Source of the DNA: Macrococcus bovicus
Lineage (GTDB): Bacteria; Bacillota; Bacilli; Staphylococcales; Staphylococcaceae
Reading direction: 5' to 3'
NCBI RefSeq assembly: GCF_004359575.1
Contig: NZ_SCWF01000008.1
Span: 27,528-91,527 of the forward strand
DNA length: 64,000 nt
Of the stretch, positions 1 to 9,948 are shown in pieces. Numbering within the stretch: the stretch's first letter is position 1; each line of letters begins with the position of its first letter. The notes under the pieces are model-generated. The model saw only the letters and a list, made by a program, of their open reading frames with translations, made no database searches and was not told the origin of the DNA. Made by a program: the position numbers and the translations under genes.

Positions 1-1
1 T

Positions 2-526
2 GCTTATATACTGGATATCAATCTACCGGACGGGAAAGGGTACAACCTGGCAGAGCGCATCCGTCATCAGTCAGATGCACCGATTTTATATGTATCGGCG
101 AATGTCACAGATGAAGATAAACTCACCGGTTTTGCCACCGGTGCAGATGATTATATCACCAAACCATTTAATCCGTTGATTCTTGCTGCAAGGGTGAAAG
201 CGAATGTCGATCGTTATCTGAGAGCGAAGCAGCCGATTGATTTCTTTTTCGACGAACGCACGGCTGAGCTGACAGTGAAGGATAAAGTCTATCATTTATC
301 AGGAAAACAGTATCTTCTCATGCAGTATTTATTTGAGAACCAGAATAAAGTCCTGACGAAAGAAGAGATCTACGAGGCGGTCTGGGACAATCGGTTCATC
401 GATGAAAATACAGTGATGGTCCATATAAGGAAATTACGTGAAAAAATTGAAGAGGTACCAAGCGACCCCGTCAGACTTCTGACTGTCAGAAGCGTCGGTT
501 ACATCTTGAAAGTGGCACACAAGTGA
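2..526 (+). CDS. OmpR/PhoB-type response regulator, 5' truncated
   Basis: The open frame runs from the first bases of the window, so the N-terminus lies outside. The visible receiver part starts with AYILDINLPDGKGYNL, whose Asp (fifth visible residue) is in the usual phospho-acceptor context, followed by the conserved Lys in DDYITKPFNP. The remaining ~115 residues form a winged-helix DNA-binding domain ending in VRSVGYILKVAHK, typical of OmpR/PhoB regulators. The stop codon overlaps the GTG start of the kinase gene that follows, so the two are translationally coupled. Its target genes cannot be told from the sequence. Confidence 0.93.
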   Translation, partial: AYILDINLPDGKGYNLAERIRHQSDAPILYVSANVTDEDKLTGFATGADDYITKPFNPLILAARVKANVDRYLRAKQPIDFFFDERTAELTVKDKVYHLSGKQYLLMQYLFENQNKVLTKEEIYEAVWDNRFIDENTVMVHIRKLREKIEEVPSDPVRLLTVRSVGYILKVAHK

Positions 527-2184
527 AGACAACTGCACGCAAATTCACCTGGAAATTCATTGGCTACTTTTCATTGTTCTATGTGCTGATCAATTTACTT
601 CTGCTTCTATTGATTGTGATTTTAATGATACGTTCGTCCAATAATATGAATAGCGGCACATTACAGGCGCAGACGACGGAAACGATCCAAAGTCTGATTG
701 ACGTCAGTGATGAGAAAAATATTACGATTCATCAAAAGCTCTCTGAAGCGCTGAAAGAGCAGGACAGTATACTTTTGATACGTAATAGTCACGGCGATAT
801 CATCAAGTCCTTCAATAATCATGAAAAAATCCATACGCTTAGCTGGTACTATCTGCAAGGGGTCACGACGTGGTCACTGACTGAGCGGTATCAGGCAGTG
901 CTCATCAATCGGCAGCCCTTGGTTAAAGCGGCAGAGTTATTTGATTTAGAAGAGACTGTGGCGCTTCATCGCTATATGGATGAACATAATCTGTCGCTTT
1001 TCAAGCAGAATATGGAAAAAGATCAACTGGTCAAAATCTACGGTAATTTTAAAACCGAAGATGTGGAAGAGAACTGGTTCAAAGATCTGAATAATGATAA
1101 TTTCAATAAGTATGTGCTGCAGGAAACAATGCATGATGATGACTATTACTTATTTGTAGCAGAAAATCAGAACGCCCGGGACAAACGAATTATTCTGGCA
1201 GAGAACGGCATTTTTATGGATAAAGATCTCATGGCCTTTGCTTTGAACTTCCTGCTCTGGTATCTCATTTATTCATCGCTTATCTTCGGGCTGATACTGG
1301 CACACGCCTATTATGTGAGCCGGAATTTTGCACGGCCGCTTATTCATTTTGTTGACTGGCTGAGTCAGTTGAGCAGAGGCATCTACCGCGTCCCTGATAA
1401 TCATCATATCTATAGACGGGACCGCATGCGTAGAAAATACCGGATGTATACGTCTGTAGATGAATCCATCCGCGAATTGACTGAGAAGCTGGATAATGAC
1501 CGGACTTACCAGAATCGCATTTCAACGCTCCGTGATGAATGGGTGTCAGGTATCACACATGACTTTAAGACGCCGCTCAGTTCGATCTATGGCTACAGTA
1601 AACTCTTGAACAGTGATCTTGAAATCAGTTGCGAGGACCGTAAGAAGTTTGCTGAAATTATTGAAGACAAGGCGCTTTATATCGATTCGCTGTTAAAAGA
1701 CCTGAATATGACCTACCAGCTGAAGAACCATCATCTTGAGTTTAATAAAGAAACGGTCAATGTAGGTGAATATATTCAGCAGTTTATTGATTCCTTCGAT
1801 CATCCGAACCTGTATGCGGTCAACCGGCTGAACCAGACTGTTAAACTTGATAAAGAGCGGATGAATCGGGTGCTGATGAATATCGTGTCTAATGCCTTCA
1901 CTTATAACGAGGATATCGAAGTGTGGATCAATTCATTCGCTGATGACCCTGACATTGTCATCGAAATCGGCGACAATGGTAAAGGTATCCCGCAAGAAGA
2001 GCTTCCTTATATTTTCAATCGTTATTATAGAGGGACCAATACGACTACTAATAACGAAGGTTCAGGTCTCGGCCTCGCCGTTGCTAAGCAGATTGTTGAA
2101 AATCATCAAGGACAGATCAGCGTCCATAGCTCAATAGCAGGCACAAAATTCCAGATCAGGCTGCCACGCGAATTAAATGATTGA
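523..2184 (+). CDS. Membrane sensor histidine kinase
   Basis: A 553-residue kinase partnered with the upstream regulator (4-bp overlap). A transmembrane helix at about 13-37 and a second at about 237-264 flank an extracytoplasmic sensor region of roughly 200 residues that I do not recognise. The DHp helix carries the phospho-acceptor His346 in GITHDFKTPLSS. The ATPase domain has an N box ending at Asn457, the G1 motif DNGKGIP (484-490) and the G2 motif GSGLGL (513-518). The start is GTG at 523. The large extracellular domain suggests sensing of an external or envelope signal, but the ligand is unknown. Confidence 0.93.
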   Translation: MKTTARKFTWKFIGYFSLFYVLINLLLLLLIVILMIRSSNNMNSGTLQAQTTETIQSLIDVSDEKNITIHQKLSEALKEQDSILLIRNSHGDIIKSFNNHEKIHTLSWYYLQGVTTWSLTERYQAVLINRQPLVKAAELFDLEETVALHRYMDEHNLSLFKQNMEKDQLVKIYGNFKTEDVEENWFKDLNNDNFNKYVLQETMHDDDYYLFVAENQNARDKRIILAENGIFMDKDLMAFALNFLLWYLIYSSLIFGLILAHAYYVSRNFARPLIHFVDWLSQLSRGIYRVPDNHHIYRRDRMRRKYRMYTSVDESIRELTEKLDNDRTYQNRISTLRDEWVSGITHDFKTPLSSIYGYSKLLNSDLEISCEDRKKFAEIIEDKALYIDSLLKDLNMTYQLKNHHLEFNKETVNVGEYIQQFIDSFDHPNLYAVNRLNQTVKLDKERMNRVLMNIVSNAFTYNEDIEVWINSFADDPDIVIEIGDNGKGIPQEELPYIFNRYYRGTNTTTNNEGSGLGLAVAKQIVENHQGQISVHSSIAGTKFQIRLPRELND

Positions 2185-2209
2185 CTAAACAATCAGAAAA
2201 TTATATAGT
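2181..2209 (+). promoter_or_regulatory. Sigma-A promoter of the SAM-riboswitch operon
   Basis: TTGACT (2181-2186), a 17-base spacer and TATAGT (2204-2209) form a good vegetative promoter. The -35 box overlaps the stop codon of the kinase gene. The predicted transcript start near 2216 lies just upstream of the SAM aptamer. Confidence 0.7.
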
Positions 2210-2229
2210 AATCATTAAATAATTCCATA

Positions 2230-2322
2230 CTTATCAAGAAGGATCGAGGGATAGGCCCGATGACATCCAGCAACCTACCGTTTGGCAAGGTGCTAAGTCC
2301 TCCAGCATAGCTGACAGATAAG
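2230..2322 (+). promoter_or_regulatory. SAM-I (S-box) riboswitch aptamer
   Basis: The sequence carries the S-box core in order: P1 strand CTTATC (2230-2235), the AAGA/GAGGGA region, GGCCCGATGA, the CAGCAACC block, AAGGTGCTAA, and the closing GATAAG (2317-2322). S-box RNAs bind S-adenosylmethionine and usually stop transcription when SAM is plentiful. A terminator follows directly (2328-2359), so this is an OFF switch for the amidohydrolase/ATP-grasp pair downstream. Confidence 0.93.
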
Positions 2323-2327
2323 ATTGC

Positions 2328-2359
2328 AGAGACATTCCTTATCGTGGAATGTCTCTTTT
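2328..2359 (+). terminator. Riboswitch expression-platform terminator
   Basis: A perfect 11-bp stem (AGAGACATTCC with GGAATGTCTCT, 7-base loop) runs into a T tract about 30 bases upstream of the next start codon. An antiterminator would have to form with the 3' part of the aptamer when SAM is low. Confidence 0.88.
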
Positions 2360-2390
2360 GTTAAGTGTACGGAAATAAAGGAGTCTTTTG

Positions 2391-3560
2391 ATGGAACAAT
2401 ATGAAAAGCGTATTTTAGAATATATTAATCAGCATAAAGAAAGTATAATTGAACTGAGTCATGCAATACATGCAAGACCTGAACTCGGCAATGAAGAGTT
2501 CTTCGCATCAGCGGAATTATCCAATCTTCTTCAGGACAATGATTTTCAACTGGAACGGGATATTGCAGGTCATGCGACAGGTTTCATTGCGACATACAAG
2601 AGTGAAAAACCAGGTCCTACTATTGCTTTTCTCGCGGAATACGATGCATTGCCGGAACTCGGTCATGCATGTGGCCATAATATTATCGGGACAAGTAGTG
2701 TGCTTGCTGCCCTTAGTCTGCAGACAGTGATTGATGAGATAGGGGGTACTATCAAAGTATTCGGATCACCTGCAGAAGAAGGGGGCGTCAATGGTAGCGC
2801 GAAGGCAAGCTATGTCAAAGCGGGACTCTTTGACGATAGTGATGTCGCACTGATGATTCATCCGGGACATGAATCATACCGCACCGTCCCTACACTCGCA
2901 GTTGATGTCTTTGAAGTGGAATTCTTCGGCAAGAGTGCACATGCTTCTGAAAGTGCGTTCAACGGCATCAATGCGCTCGATATGATGATCAGTTTCTTCA
3001 ACGGTATCGCTCAGCTGAGACAGCATATCAAACCACGTGATAAGGTCCATGGTGTTATTCTGGATGGCGGTGCAAGTGCGAACATCATCCCGGATTACAC
3101 GAAAGCTCGGCTCTATACCCGGGCCTTATCACGCAAACAGCTGAATAGTCTGACTGATAAAGTAGAAGAAATCGCACACGGTGCTGCTCGCATGGCAGGC
3201 GGAACGGCTAAACTGAACCGTATTCAGAATGGTGTCGATGAATTCATCTTAAATGACCGTCTCGATGATTTATTTGAACGCCATGCGAAGAAACACAATG
3301 AACCGATTGAACATGATGATTTTGGTTTCGGTTCAACTGATACGGGTAATGTGAGTCATGTCATACCGACCATTCATCCTCATTTAAAAATGGGGCCTTC
3401 TACACTGGTGGGACACACACCGGAATTCAGGGAAGCAGCAGCAAGTCCGGGCGGTGACCATGCGCTCCTGCAGGGTGCACGTATCATGGCGACAATGGCT
3501 GTTGAACTGATTACTAAGCCTGAAGTATTAAATCAAATTAAGCAACTACATAAGGAGTAA
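2391..3560 (+). CDS. M20-family amidohydrolase/dipeptidase
   Basis: A 389-residue metal-dependent amidohydrolase. The metal site includes HACGHN (92-97) and the PAEEGG segment with catalytic Glu129 and ligand Glu130; HARPELGNEEF near the N-terminus and the later GHTPEF match the aminoacylase/PM20D2-like branch that cleaves acylated amino acids or small dipeptide-like amides. ATG at 2391 is preferred over TTG at 2388 because AAGGAG lies seven bases upstream. The gene is the first behind a SAM riboswitch and is followed after three bases by an ATP-grasp ligase gene. The context points to sulfur amino acid metabolism, but the substrate is not evident. Confidence 0.88.
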   Translation: MEQYEKRILEYINQHKESIIELSHAIHARPELGNEEFFASAELSNLLQDNDFQLERDIAGHATGFIATYKSEKPGPTIAFLAEYDALPELGHACGHNIIGTSSVLAALSLQTVIDEIGGTIKVFGSPAEEGGVNGSAKASYVKAGLFDDSDVALMIHPGHESYRTVPTLAVDVFEVEFFGKSAHASESAFNGINALDMMISFFNGIAQLRQHIKPRDKVHGVILDGGASANIIPDYTKARLYTRALSRKQLNSLTDKVEEIAHGAARMAGGTAKLNRIQNGVDEFILNDRLDDLFERHAKKHNEPIEHDDFGFGSTDTGNVSHVIPTIHPHLKMGPSTLVGHTPEFREAAASPGGDHALLQGARIMATMAVELITKPEVLNQIKQLHKE

Positions 3561-3563
3561 CGA

Positions 3564-4742
3564 ATGACTAACTTTTTATCTAAGCGCCCGCTGACCATGC
3601 ATCAGCTTTATGGCGATCATGTTGTATTTACATCTCGTCCTTCATACGAGAAAAATCCTTGGCTCACCACTGAAGAACATCAGGCCAATATGCTGACGGC
3701 AAGAGAGTTACTGATTGCTGATATACCGGTGATTCTGCACGAAGCAACGATTGGTGACAAGACGAGAACGTTGATGACAGCAGCAGGCATTGAGCTGCCG
3801 TCCAACTATCGTACGTTCAAAGATGCAGATAGTTATCATCAGCGCCTGAGAGAGGCAGAAGAAGCGGGGGAAAAGATTTTCTTTCAATATACACATAACG
3901 AAGAGTACGTTAAACCGTCGACCTATTATGTGAATAAAGAACTATTTGTAGCGCTTAATAATAAAATGAAGCTTGCCGACTGGACGAAAGGTAAATTCCT
4001 GCCGAAGCGTGATGTGATTCATGTCAGCAAGCTTGAAGCAACATTGAAAGATTGGCACTATCCATACGTCATCAAGCCGGGCGATGATCATCCGACTGCG
4101 GGGGGCTATGGTGTCATGATCTGTTATAATGATCAAGACCGTGAGAAAGCATTCAGCCGTATACAGGAAGCGGAAACGGATTCCGACTTCATTGTTGAAG
4201 ACTACATCAAGACGGAACAGAACTATTGTGTGCAGTACGCTTATAGTGAGGCAACAGGGATTCAGTATATCGGCGCTTCTATCCAGGACACCAATGAATA
4301 TGGCAAATACCGGGGTAATACAACAGCCCATCATGTACCGGATCAGGTGATTGCTGCTGGGCGTGAAATCATGGAGAATGGCGTTGCTGCAGGCTACCGT
4401 GGTATTGCAGGATTCGATCTCCTCGTCGATGATAAAGGTGCGGTGTATGCGATTGATCTGAATTTCAGACAGAACGGTTCGACTTCTATGCTGATTATGG
4501 ATGAGTTGTTGGAAGGTGATTATGAGAAGTTCTTCGGTGCCTATGCGAACGTGTCAAATGAAGCATTTTATGCACGGATTCTGGAAGAAGTAACAGCAGG
4601 ACGTCTATTCCCGCTTGCTTATTACGATGGTGATTATTATGAAGGACAGTCAGTACCGTCAAGATTTGTCGGCATCTGGCACGGTGACAAGCAAGATGTA
4701 GAGAAACATGACCAATCTTTTGTAGAGTTTAACCGACCATAA
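3564..4742 (+). CDS. ATP-grasp domain ligase, substrate unknown
   Basis: A 392-residue protein with an ATP-grasp fold: the nucleotide-binding YPYVIKPGDD and the GGYGVM turn lie around 165-185, and the metal-binding strand with AIDLNFRQNGSTS lies around 298-312. Such enzymes activate a carboxylate as acyl-phosphate and join it to an amine or thiol. It sits three bases behind the M20 amidohydrolase gene, so one enzyme may make and the other break an amide bond of the same kind of compound. SD AAGGAG precedes the ATG. I cannot assign the product; the SAM riboswitch upstream suggests a link to methionine, cysteine or their conjugates. Confidence 0.8.
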   Translation: MTNFLSKRPLTMHQLYGDHVVFTSRPSYEKNPWLTTEEHQANMLTARELLIADIPVILHEATIGDKTRTLMTAAGIELPSNYRTFKDADSYHQRLREAEEAGEKIFFQYTHNEEYVKPSTYYVNKELFVALNNKMKLADWTKGKFLPKRDVIHVSKLEATLKDWHYPYVIKPGDDHPTAGGYGVMICYNDQDREKAFSRIQEAETDSDFIVEDYIKTEQNYCVQYAYSEATGIQYIGASIQDTNEYGKYRGNTTAHHVPDQVIAAGREIMENGVAAGYRGIAGFDLLVDDKGAVYAIDLNFRQNGSTSMLIMDELLEGDYEKFFGAYANVSNEAFYARILEEVTAGRLFPLAYYDGDYYEGQSVPSRFVGIWHGDKQDVEKHDQSFVEFNRP

Positions 4743-4773
4743 AAGACAGACCGCTGATTCAGCGGTCTGTCTT
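4743..4773. terminator. Bidirectional terminator between convergent genes
   Basis: A 15-bp inverted repeat (AAGACAGACCGCTGA and its complement, nearly without a loop) overlaps the last bases of coaW. It has T-rich flanks on the plus side and an A tract that serves the minus strand. Confidence 0.85.
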
Positions 4774-5584
4774 ATTTTTCTTCCATTAATCTTAATGTGC
4801 CAAGCGCGCCTGAATATTCCCCGTTCTCAATGAAGAAAGGTTTAAATCCACGCAGAACAGTATAGTTCATCACGACCTTCTGCAGGAGTTCGTTGTGCAG
4901 GAATGATGAACCGATGTAGACCACATATTCAGCGCCGAATTCTCTGGCAGCATGAATGGAAACAGTGGTCACAGTTTCACCGACGACCCCGATAGCGGCT
5001 GCCAGTTTATCGGCAGCAGTATACTGGACAGTATCTTTTGTATGCAGCACACGGCCGAAGTTTGCGGCAGTCAGTTCACCTGGAATAGGCGTCTTGTCGC
5101 CTTTGTAGATATGTTTGACTTTGAGGTCAATATCATCCCGGTCCCCTTGGGCAGCCAGTGCAGTCAACGTCTCATAATCCGCTTCACCTGTCAGCAGGAA
5201 GCCCAGGCCTTGAATCATGCCGCCGCCAGCCCCTGTACCACCGGCACGCACCTGTACTTCACCTTTGACGTGATGGATGGAAGTTCCTGTTCCGACATTG
5301 GTGAAAATATAATTTTCAAGCGGGTGGTTAAGCTGTTGCAGAAATGTCTGTATCCCCTTGAACGTGGCATCAAATTCGATACTCTGAAAAGCGTTCTGTG
5401 GAATCAGGCTCTGGAGGTACGTCGCTTTCCCGCCTGTCAGTGCAACTTCGGCATCCGGATATTCTTTAAGGAGTTCTGCGACTTTCTCGACTTCTGTTGA
5501 TAAATATTTGGAGAATGCACGCTCTCCATTTTCTTCTTTGACGATTTTAATCAGTGTACCGCCAGCATCTATACCGAATTTCAT
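4772..5584 (-). CDS. coaW: Type II pantothenate kinase
   Basis: A 270-residue protein that phosphorylates pantothenate in the first step of CoA synthesis. The N-terminus MKFGIDAGGTLIK is the phosphate-binding loop of the ASKHA fold. The glycine-rich GTGTSIHH and RAGGTGAGGG segments around 100-130 complete the active site. Staphylococcal-type CoaW enzymes are known to lack feedback inhibition by CoA. The start at 5584 is chosen over a longer frame because AGAGG precedes it and the protein then starts like its family. It is transcribed alone, convergent with the ATP-grasp gene. Confidence 0.92.
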   Translation of the reverse strand: MKFGIDAGGTLIKIVKEENGERAFSKYLSTEVEKVAELLKEYPDAEVALTGGKATYLQSLIPQNAFQSIEFDATFKGIQTFLQQLNHPLENYIFTNVGTGTSIHHVKGEVQVRAGGTGAGGGMIQGLGFLLTGEADYETLTALAAQGDRDDIDLKVKHIYKGDKTPIPGELTAANFGRVLHTKDTVQYTAADKLAAAIGVVGETVTTVSIHAAREFGAEYVVYIGSSFLHNELLQKVVMNYTVLRGFKPFFIENGEYSGALGTLRLMEEK

Positions 5585-5724
5585 TTTAAAACCTCTTCTT
5601 TTTTGGTTACTATGATACAGCTTACGGCGTGTCTTGTAAATTATGTTCATGATTTAGAATGATGCAGTGCAGTCAAAAATGGGTATAATTTAAAAAAGGT
5701 GAATATCGCTGGAGGTTATGGACT

Positions 5725-6528
5725 ATGGAATTCAATGGATCACAGATTGATATCGTGCAGTATAGCGCAGATTACAGAGAACAGTTAGAGGCTTTCGAAC
5801 TGGAGGAGCGTCAGATGATTTACTCTTCTCTCCCGATTCAAGTGCTGGAAGAAGGACTGATGGATCACAATAGAAGGCCATGTGTAGTGTTAAATAAAGA
5901 AAACCAGGTGGTGGGCTTCTTTGTCCTGCATCAGTATTATCAGCATGAAGGCTATGAGACGCCGATTAATGCGGTCTATGTCAGAAGCTTGTCGATTAAT
6001 GCCAAATATCAGGGACATGGCTATGGTACTGAAATTATGATGAATATCCCTGAATATGTACAGCAGGTCTTCCCGGATTTCGAACATCTTTATTTAGTGG
6101 TTGATGCAGAGAATCAGGCAGCATGGAATCTCTATGAGCGGGCAGGTTTCCTCCACTTAGCGACCAATCCTGAAGGCCCGATCGGTAAGGAGCGCCTCTA
6201 CTATCTTGACCTATCAGGACAATATGCCTCTAAACTGAGATTAATCCAACAGGATGACAAGGTCATGCTGGATAAAGACGGCACGGATGTAGGGCAGATC
6301 AAGCTATCAGTGGACGGTAAGGCGGTACGCATCGAAGCGTTCACATCTGCTGATGATGAAGTGAGAGAAAGTGCCCTCAGACAACTGGCTACTTATGTCA
6401 GGAAACATTACCCTGAAGCAGATCGCATATTAGTAGAAACGGATCAGCCGGGTCCTTATCTGAATGTCAACTTCGTACAGGATGATTTACAGGTGCCTGA
6501 CCAGCTGATGAAGCTGATTAGGTATTAA
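5725..6528 (+). CDS. GNAT-family N-acetyltransferase
   Basis: A 267-residue protein with a clear N-terminal GNAT domain. The acetyl-CoA-binding segment SINAKYQGHGYGTEIM lies around 90-105, followed by NQAAWNLYERAGF. About 90 further residues form a C-terminal region that may be a second, degenerate GNAT-like half. GGAGGT precedes the ATG, and a TATAAT lies upstream without a convincing -35 box. The acceptor substrate is unknown. In staphylococci a GNAT gene likewise lies beside rpoE. Confidence 0.85.
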   Translation: MEFNGSQIDIVQYSADYREQLEAFELEERQMIYSSLPIQVLEEGLMDHNRRPCVVLNKENQVVGFFVLHQYYQHEGYETPINAVYVRSLSINAKYQGHGYGTEIMMNIPEYVQQVFPDFEHLYLVVDAENQAAWNLYERAGFLHLATNPEGPIGKERLYYLDLSGQYASKLRLIQQDDKVMLDKDGTDVGQIKLSVDGKAVRIEAFTSADDEVRESALRQLATYVRKHYPEADRILVETDQPGPYLNVNFVQDDLQVPDQLMKLIRY

Positions 6529-6619
6529 AGAGAAATATTTACTGGTAAATCATGATTATTCTTGTTATGATTTAGGATGAATAAAAATCGACTGCCTGAC
6601 GTGAAAGGACGAATTAATA

Positions 6620-7165
6620 ATGAAAATCAGTGAATATACCAAAGAAATGATGAACGAACATTCTTTCATCGATATGGCTTATCTTTATCTTTCAGAAAAA
6701 GGAAAAGATCAAGGCTTATATGACATCATTGACGAATTCAAGAAAATTGGTGGCTATAAAGACGAAGAAATTGAAACACGGGTGGTTCAGTTTTATACAG
6801 ATTTGAATACAGATGGTCGTTTCCTCTCTACGGGTGAGAATATCTGGGGGCTTCGTGACTGGTATTCAGTCGACGATATTGAAGAAAAAATCGCACCGAC
6901 TGTTCAGAAGTTTGAAGTACTGGATGATGACGATGAAGATGATGCGAATATCGCACTCCTCGGTGAAGAAGAAATCGATGATGAACTCGATATGGTGGTA
7001 GAAGACGGCAGCGACGAAGAGAATCTTGAAGACCCTGAAGATGAAGATGTTGAAGACGAACTCAATCAAGCGGGTCTGGTCGTTGAAGAAGATGAATTTG
7101 AAGAAGATGATGATTTTGAAGAAGAGGAAGAAGAGGAAGAAGAGGAAGAAGAGGAAGAGCTCTAA
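6620..7165 (+). CDS. rpoE: RNA polymerase delta subunit
   Basis: A 181-residue protein. The N-terminal globular HARE-HTH domain covers about residues 1-85 ([20 protein letters not shown]). The remainder is an intrinsically disordered, extremely acidic tail ending in an unbroken run of glutamates. In Firmicutes delta binds core RNA polymerase and speeds recycling and promoter selectivity; the acidic tail mimics nucleic acid. It lies directly upstream of pyrG, as in Bacillus and Staphylococcus. The final part is encoded by a short GAA/GAG repeat, listed separately. Confidence 0.95.
   Translation: MKISEYTKEMMNEHSFIDMAYLYLSEKGKDQGLYDIIDEFKKIGGYKDEEIETRVVQFYTDLNTDGRFLSTGENIWGLRDWYSVDDIEEKIAPTVQKFEVLDDDDEDDANIALLGEEEIDDELDMVVEDGSDEENLEDPEDEDVEDELNQAGLVVEEDEFEEDDDFEEEEEEEEEEEEEEL
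7118..7159 (+). repeat. GAA/GAG microsatellite in rpoE tail
   Basis: About 4.5 tandem copies of the 9-mer GAAGAAGAG encode the terminal poly-glutamate of the delta subunit. Slippage by whole units would change tail length without a frameshift. Confidence 0.85.
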
Positions 7166-7179
7166 TTTCTGTTTGATGA

Positions 7180-7221
7180 TTGACTTATCTTCTAAAAATG
7201 ATTATTATTTTACTTGGGCTC
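7180..7221 (+). promoter_or_regulatory. pyrG promoter with GGGCTC initial transcribed region
   Basis: TTGACT (7180-7185), a 17-base spacer and TATTAT (7203-7208) are followed after seven bases by GGGCTC (7216-7221). In Bacillus subtilis the pyrG transcript starts with this same GGGCUC. When CTP is low, polymerase stutters at the third G and adds extra Gs, which later block terminator formation. The match in promoter, initial sequence and downstream attenuator indicates the same control here. Confidence 0.85.
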
Positions 7222-7249
7222 CTTTAAATAGGACAACGTATAAAACTTA

Positions 7250-7290
7250 CGCTCCCTTTGCGCTTGCAAAAGGAGCGTTTTTTATTTTTT
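7250..7290 (+). terminator. pyrG: pyrG attenuator terminator
   Basis: A hairpin with left arm CGCTCCCTTT (7250-7259) and right arm AAAAGGAGCG (7268-7277), with one bulged C, runs into a long T tract about 20 bases before pyrG. The CUCCCUUU left arm is the stretch that extra 5' G residues would pair with, preventing termination when CTP is scarce. Confidence 0.88.
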
Positions 7291-7292
7291 AA

Positions 7293-8903
<1,611 letters not shown>

Positions 8904-8907
8904 TAAG

Positions 8908-8942
8908 AAAGAGTGCTATCTCTATAGATAGCACTCTTTTTA
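8908..8942. terminator. Bidirectional terminator, pyrG / ywjG
   Basis: A 12-13-bp stem (AGAGTGCTATCT with its complement, loop CTAT) flanked by A and T tracts separates the convergent pyrG and DUF2529 genes. Confidence 0.88.
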
Positions 8943-9440
8943 TGCGTTTTCGTCATCTATCATTTCCTTGATAGTGGCATAGAGTATGTAGTAAATATAG
9001 TTCATTGCCATCATATGAGGCGTGATGATACGACTGAAGTCTTCTGTAGGCACTAGGGCGCGCGGTGTCGAAAGATCGATGAAATTCATGCTGCTGATGC
9101 GCTCGTCTTGATTGCAGATAAGAACATAGTCGATATCCTGCTGGTCAAGATCTGCGATGTATTCGATGACTGCATCGTCGTAAACGTCAGCCATGAGTAA
9201 GACACGGTCTGTTTTATCGATGACTGATTCTGTGATCAGTTTTTCTGAATCGGGCAGTGGCTCGGCACTGCTGGTCGCAAATTCCTCGAAATACTTCAGG
9301 TCCCCGAACCCTTTCACGTACACTTTACCTTCACCTAGAATCGCTTGGGCAAGTAAACGTGCTGCGATGTCAATCTCTGTCTCCTGGTTATTGATCTTCT
9401 GAAAGACCCCATTCAGCTGTGTGTTGAAAATCTTAATCAT
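8940..9440 (-). CDS. ywjG: DUF2529 protein (YwjG-like)
   Basis: A 166-residue protein of the DUF2529 family, whose Bacillus member YwjG occupies the same place between pyrG and spo0F. The sequence suggests a Rossmann-like, SIS-type fold (GEGKVYVKGFGDLKYFEE, then DRVLLMADVYDD), but there is no assigned activity. The start at 9440 has AGGAAGGA upstream. It is divergent from the receiver gene at 9519. The function is unknown. Confidence 0.85.
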   Translation of the reverse strand: MIKIFNTQLNGVFQKINNQETEIDIAARLLAQAILGEGKVYVKGFGDLKYFEEFATSSAEPLPDSEKLITESVIDKTDRVLLMADVYDDAVIEYIADLDQQDIDYVLICNQDERISSMNFIDLSTPRALVPTEDFSRIITPHMMAMNYIYYILYATIKEMIDDENA

Positions 9441-9518
9441 GATGAATCCTTCCTTTTCCTGAATAATATCGCGCATATATAGTACAATCTTAGTATAAAA
9501 AGGAGGACGATTACAATC

Positions 9519-9872
9519 ATGAGGATTCTGGTGATTGATGATGAAGCCAATATTCGCCTGCTGCTGAAAGAAATATTTTCATTAAGCGGATATGCTGTGG
9601 AAGAAGCTGAAAATGGCTGTGTGGCACTCAAGATGGTAAAGGAGAAGCAGTACGACCTGATACTGATGGATAAACGAATGCCGGTGATGAACGGAGAAGA
9701 GGCACTCAGTGAAATCAAGAAGCTGACAGATACACCGGTCTACGTCGTTTCTGCCTTTCAGTCAGCTGAAGAAATTGACAGACTCTATCAGTTAGGTGCG
9801 GCGGGTATATTGACGAAGCCGTTTGTCATGAAAGATGTGCTCGAGATTGCTGAGCAATTTGCAGATGCTTAA
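9519..9872 (+). CDS. Spo0F-like single-domain response regulator
   Basis: A 117-residue stand-alone receiver with no output domain. The acidic pocket is Asp7/Asp8, the phospho-acceptor is Asp51 in LILMDKRMP, the switch residue is Ser78 and the conserved lysine is Lys100 in TKPF. It lies between ywjG and fba, exactly where spo0F sits in Bacillus, and its sequence has the Spo0F style. Spo0F passes phosphate in the sporulation relay, but Staphylococcaceae do not sporulate, so this may be a retained intermediate of another relay. AGGAGG lies 12 bases before the ATG, a rather long spacing. Confidence 0.85.
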   Translation: MRILVIDDEANIRLLLKEIFSLSGYAVEEAENGCVALKMVKEKQYDLILMDKRMPVMNGEEALSEIKKLTDTPVYVVSAFQSAEEIDRLYQLGAAGILTKPFVMKDVLEIAEQFADA

Positions 9873-9948
9873 TATTATGCAATCATTTCTGGACTTTGCT
9901 ATACTTAGTTTATAAAAGTTGTGCTTAGCACATAAGGAGGATATTTTC

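Noticed and set aside
4952..5500. A 182-codon plus-strand frame opposite coaW
   Set aside because: Antisense shadow of a conserved enzyme gene; no ribosome binding site and no family resemblance.
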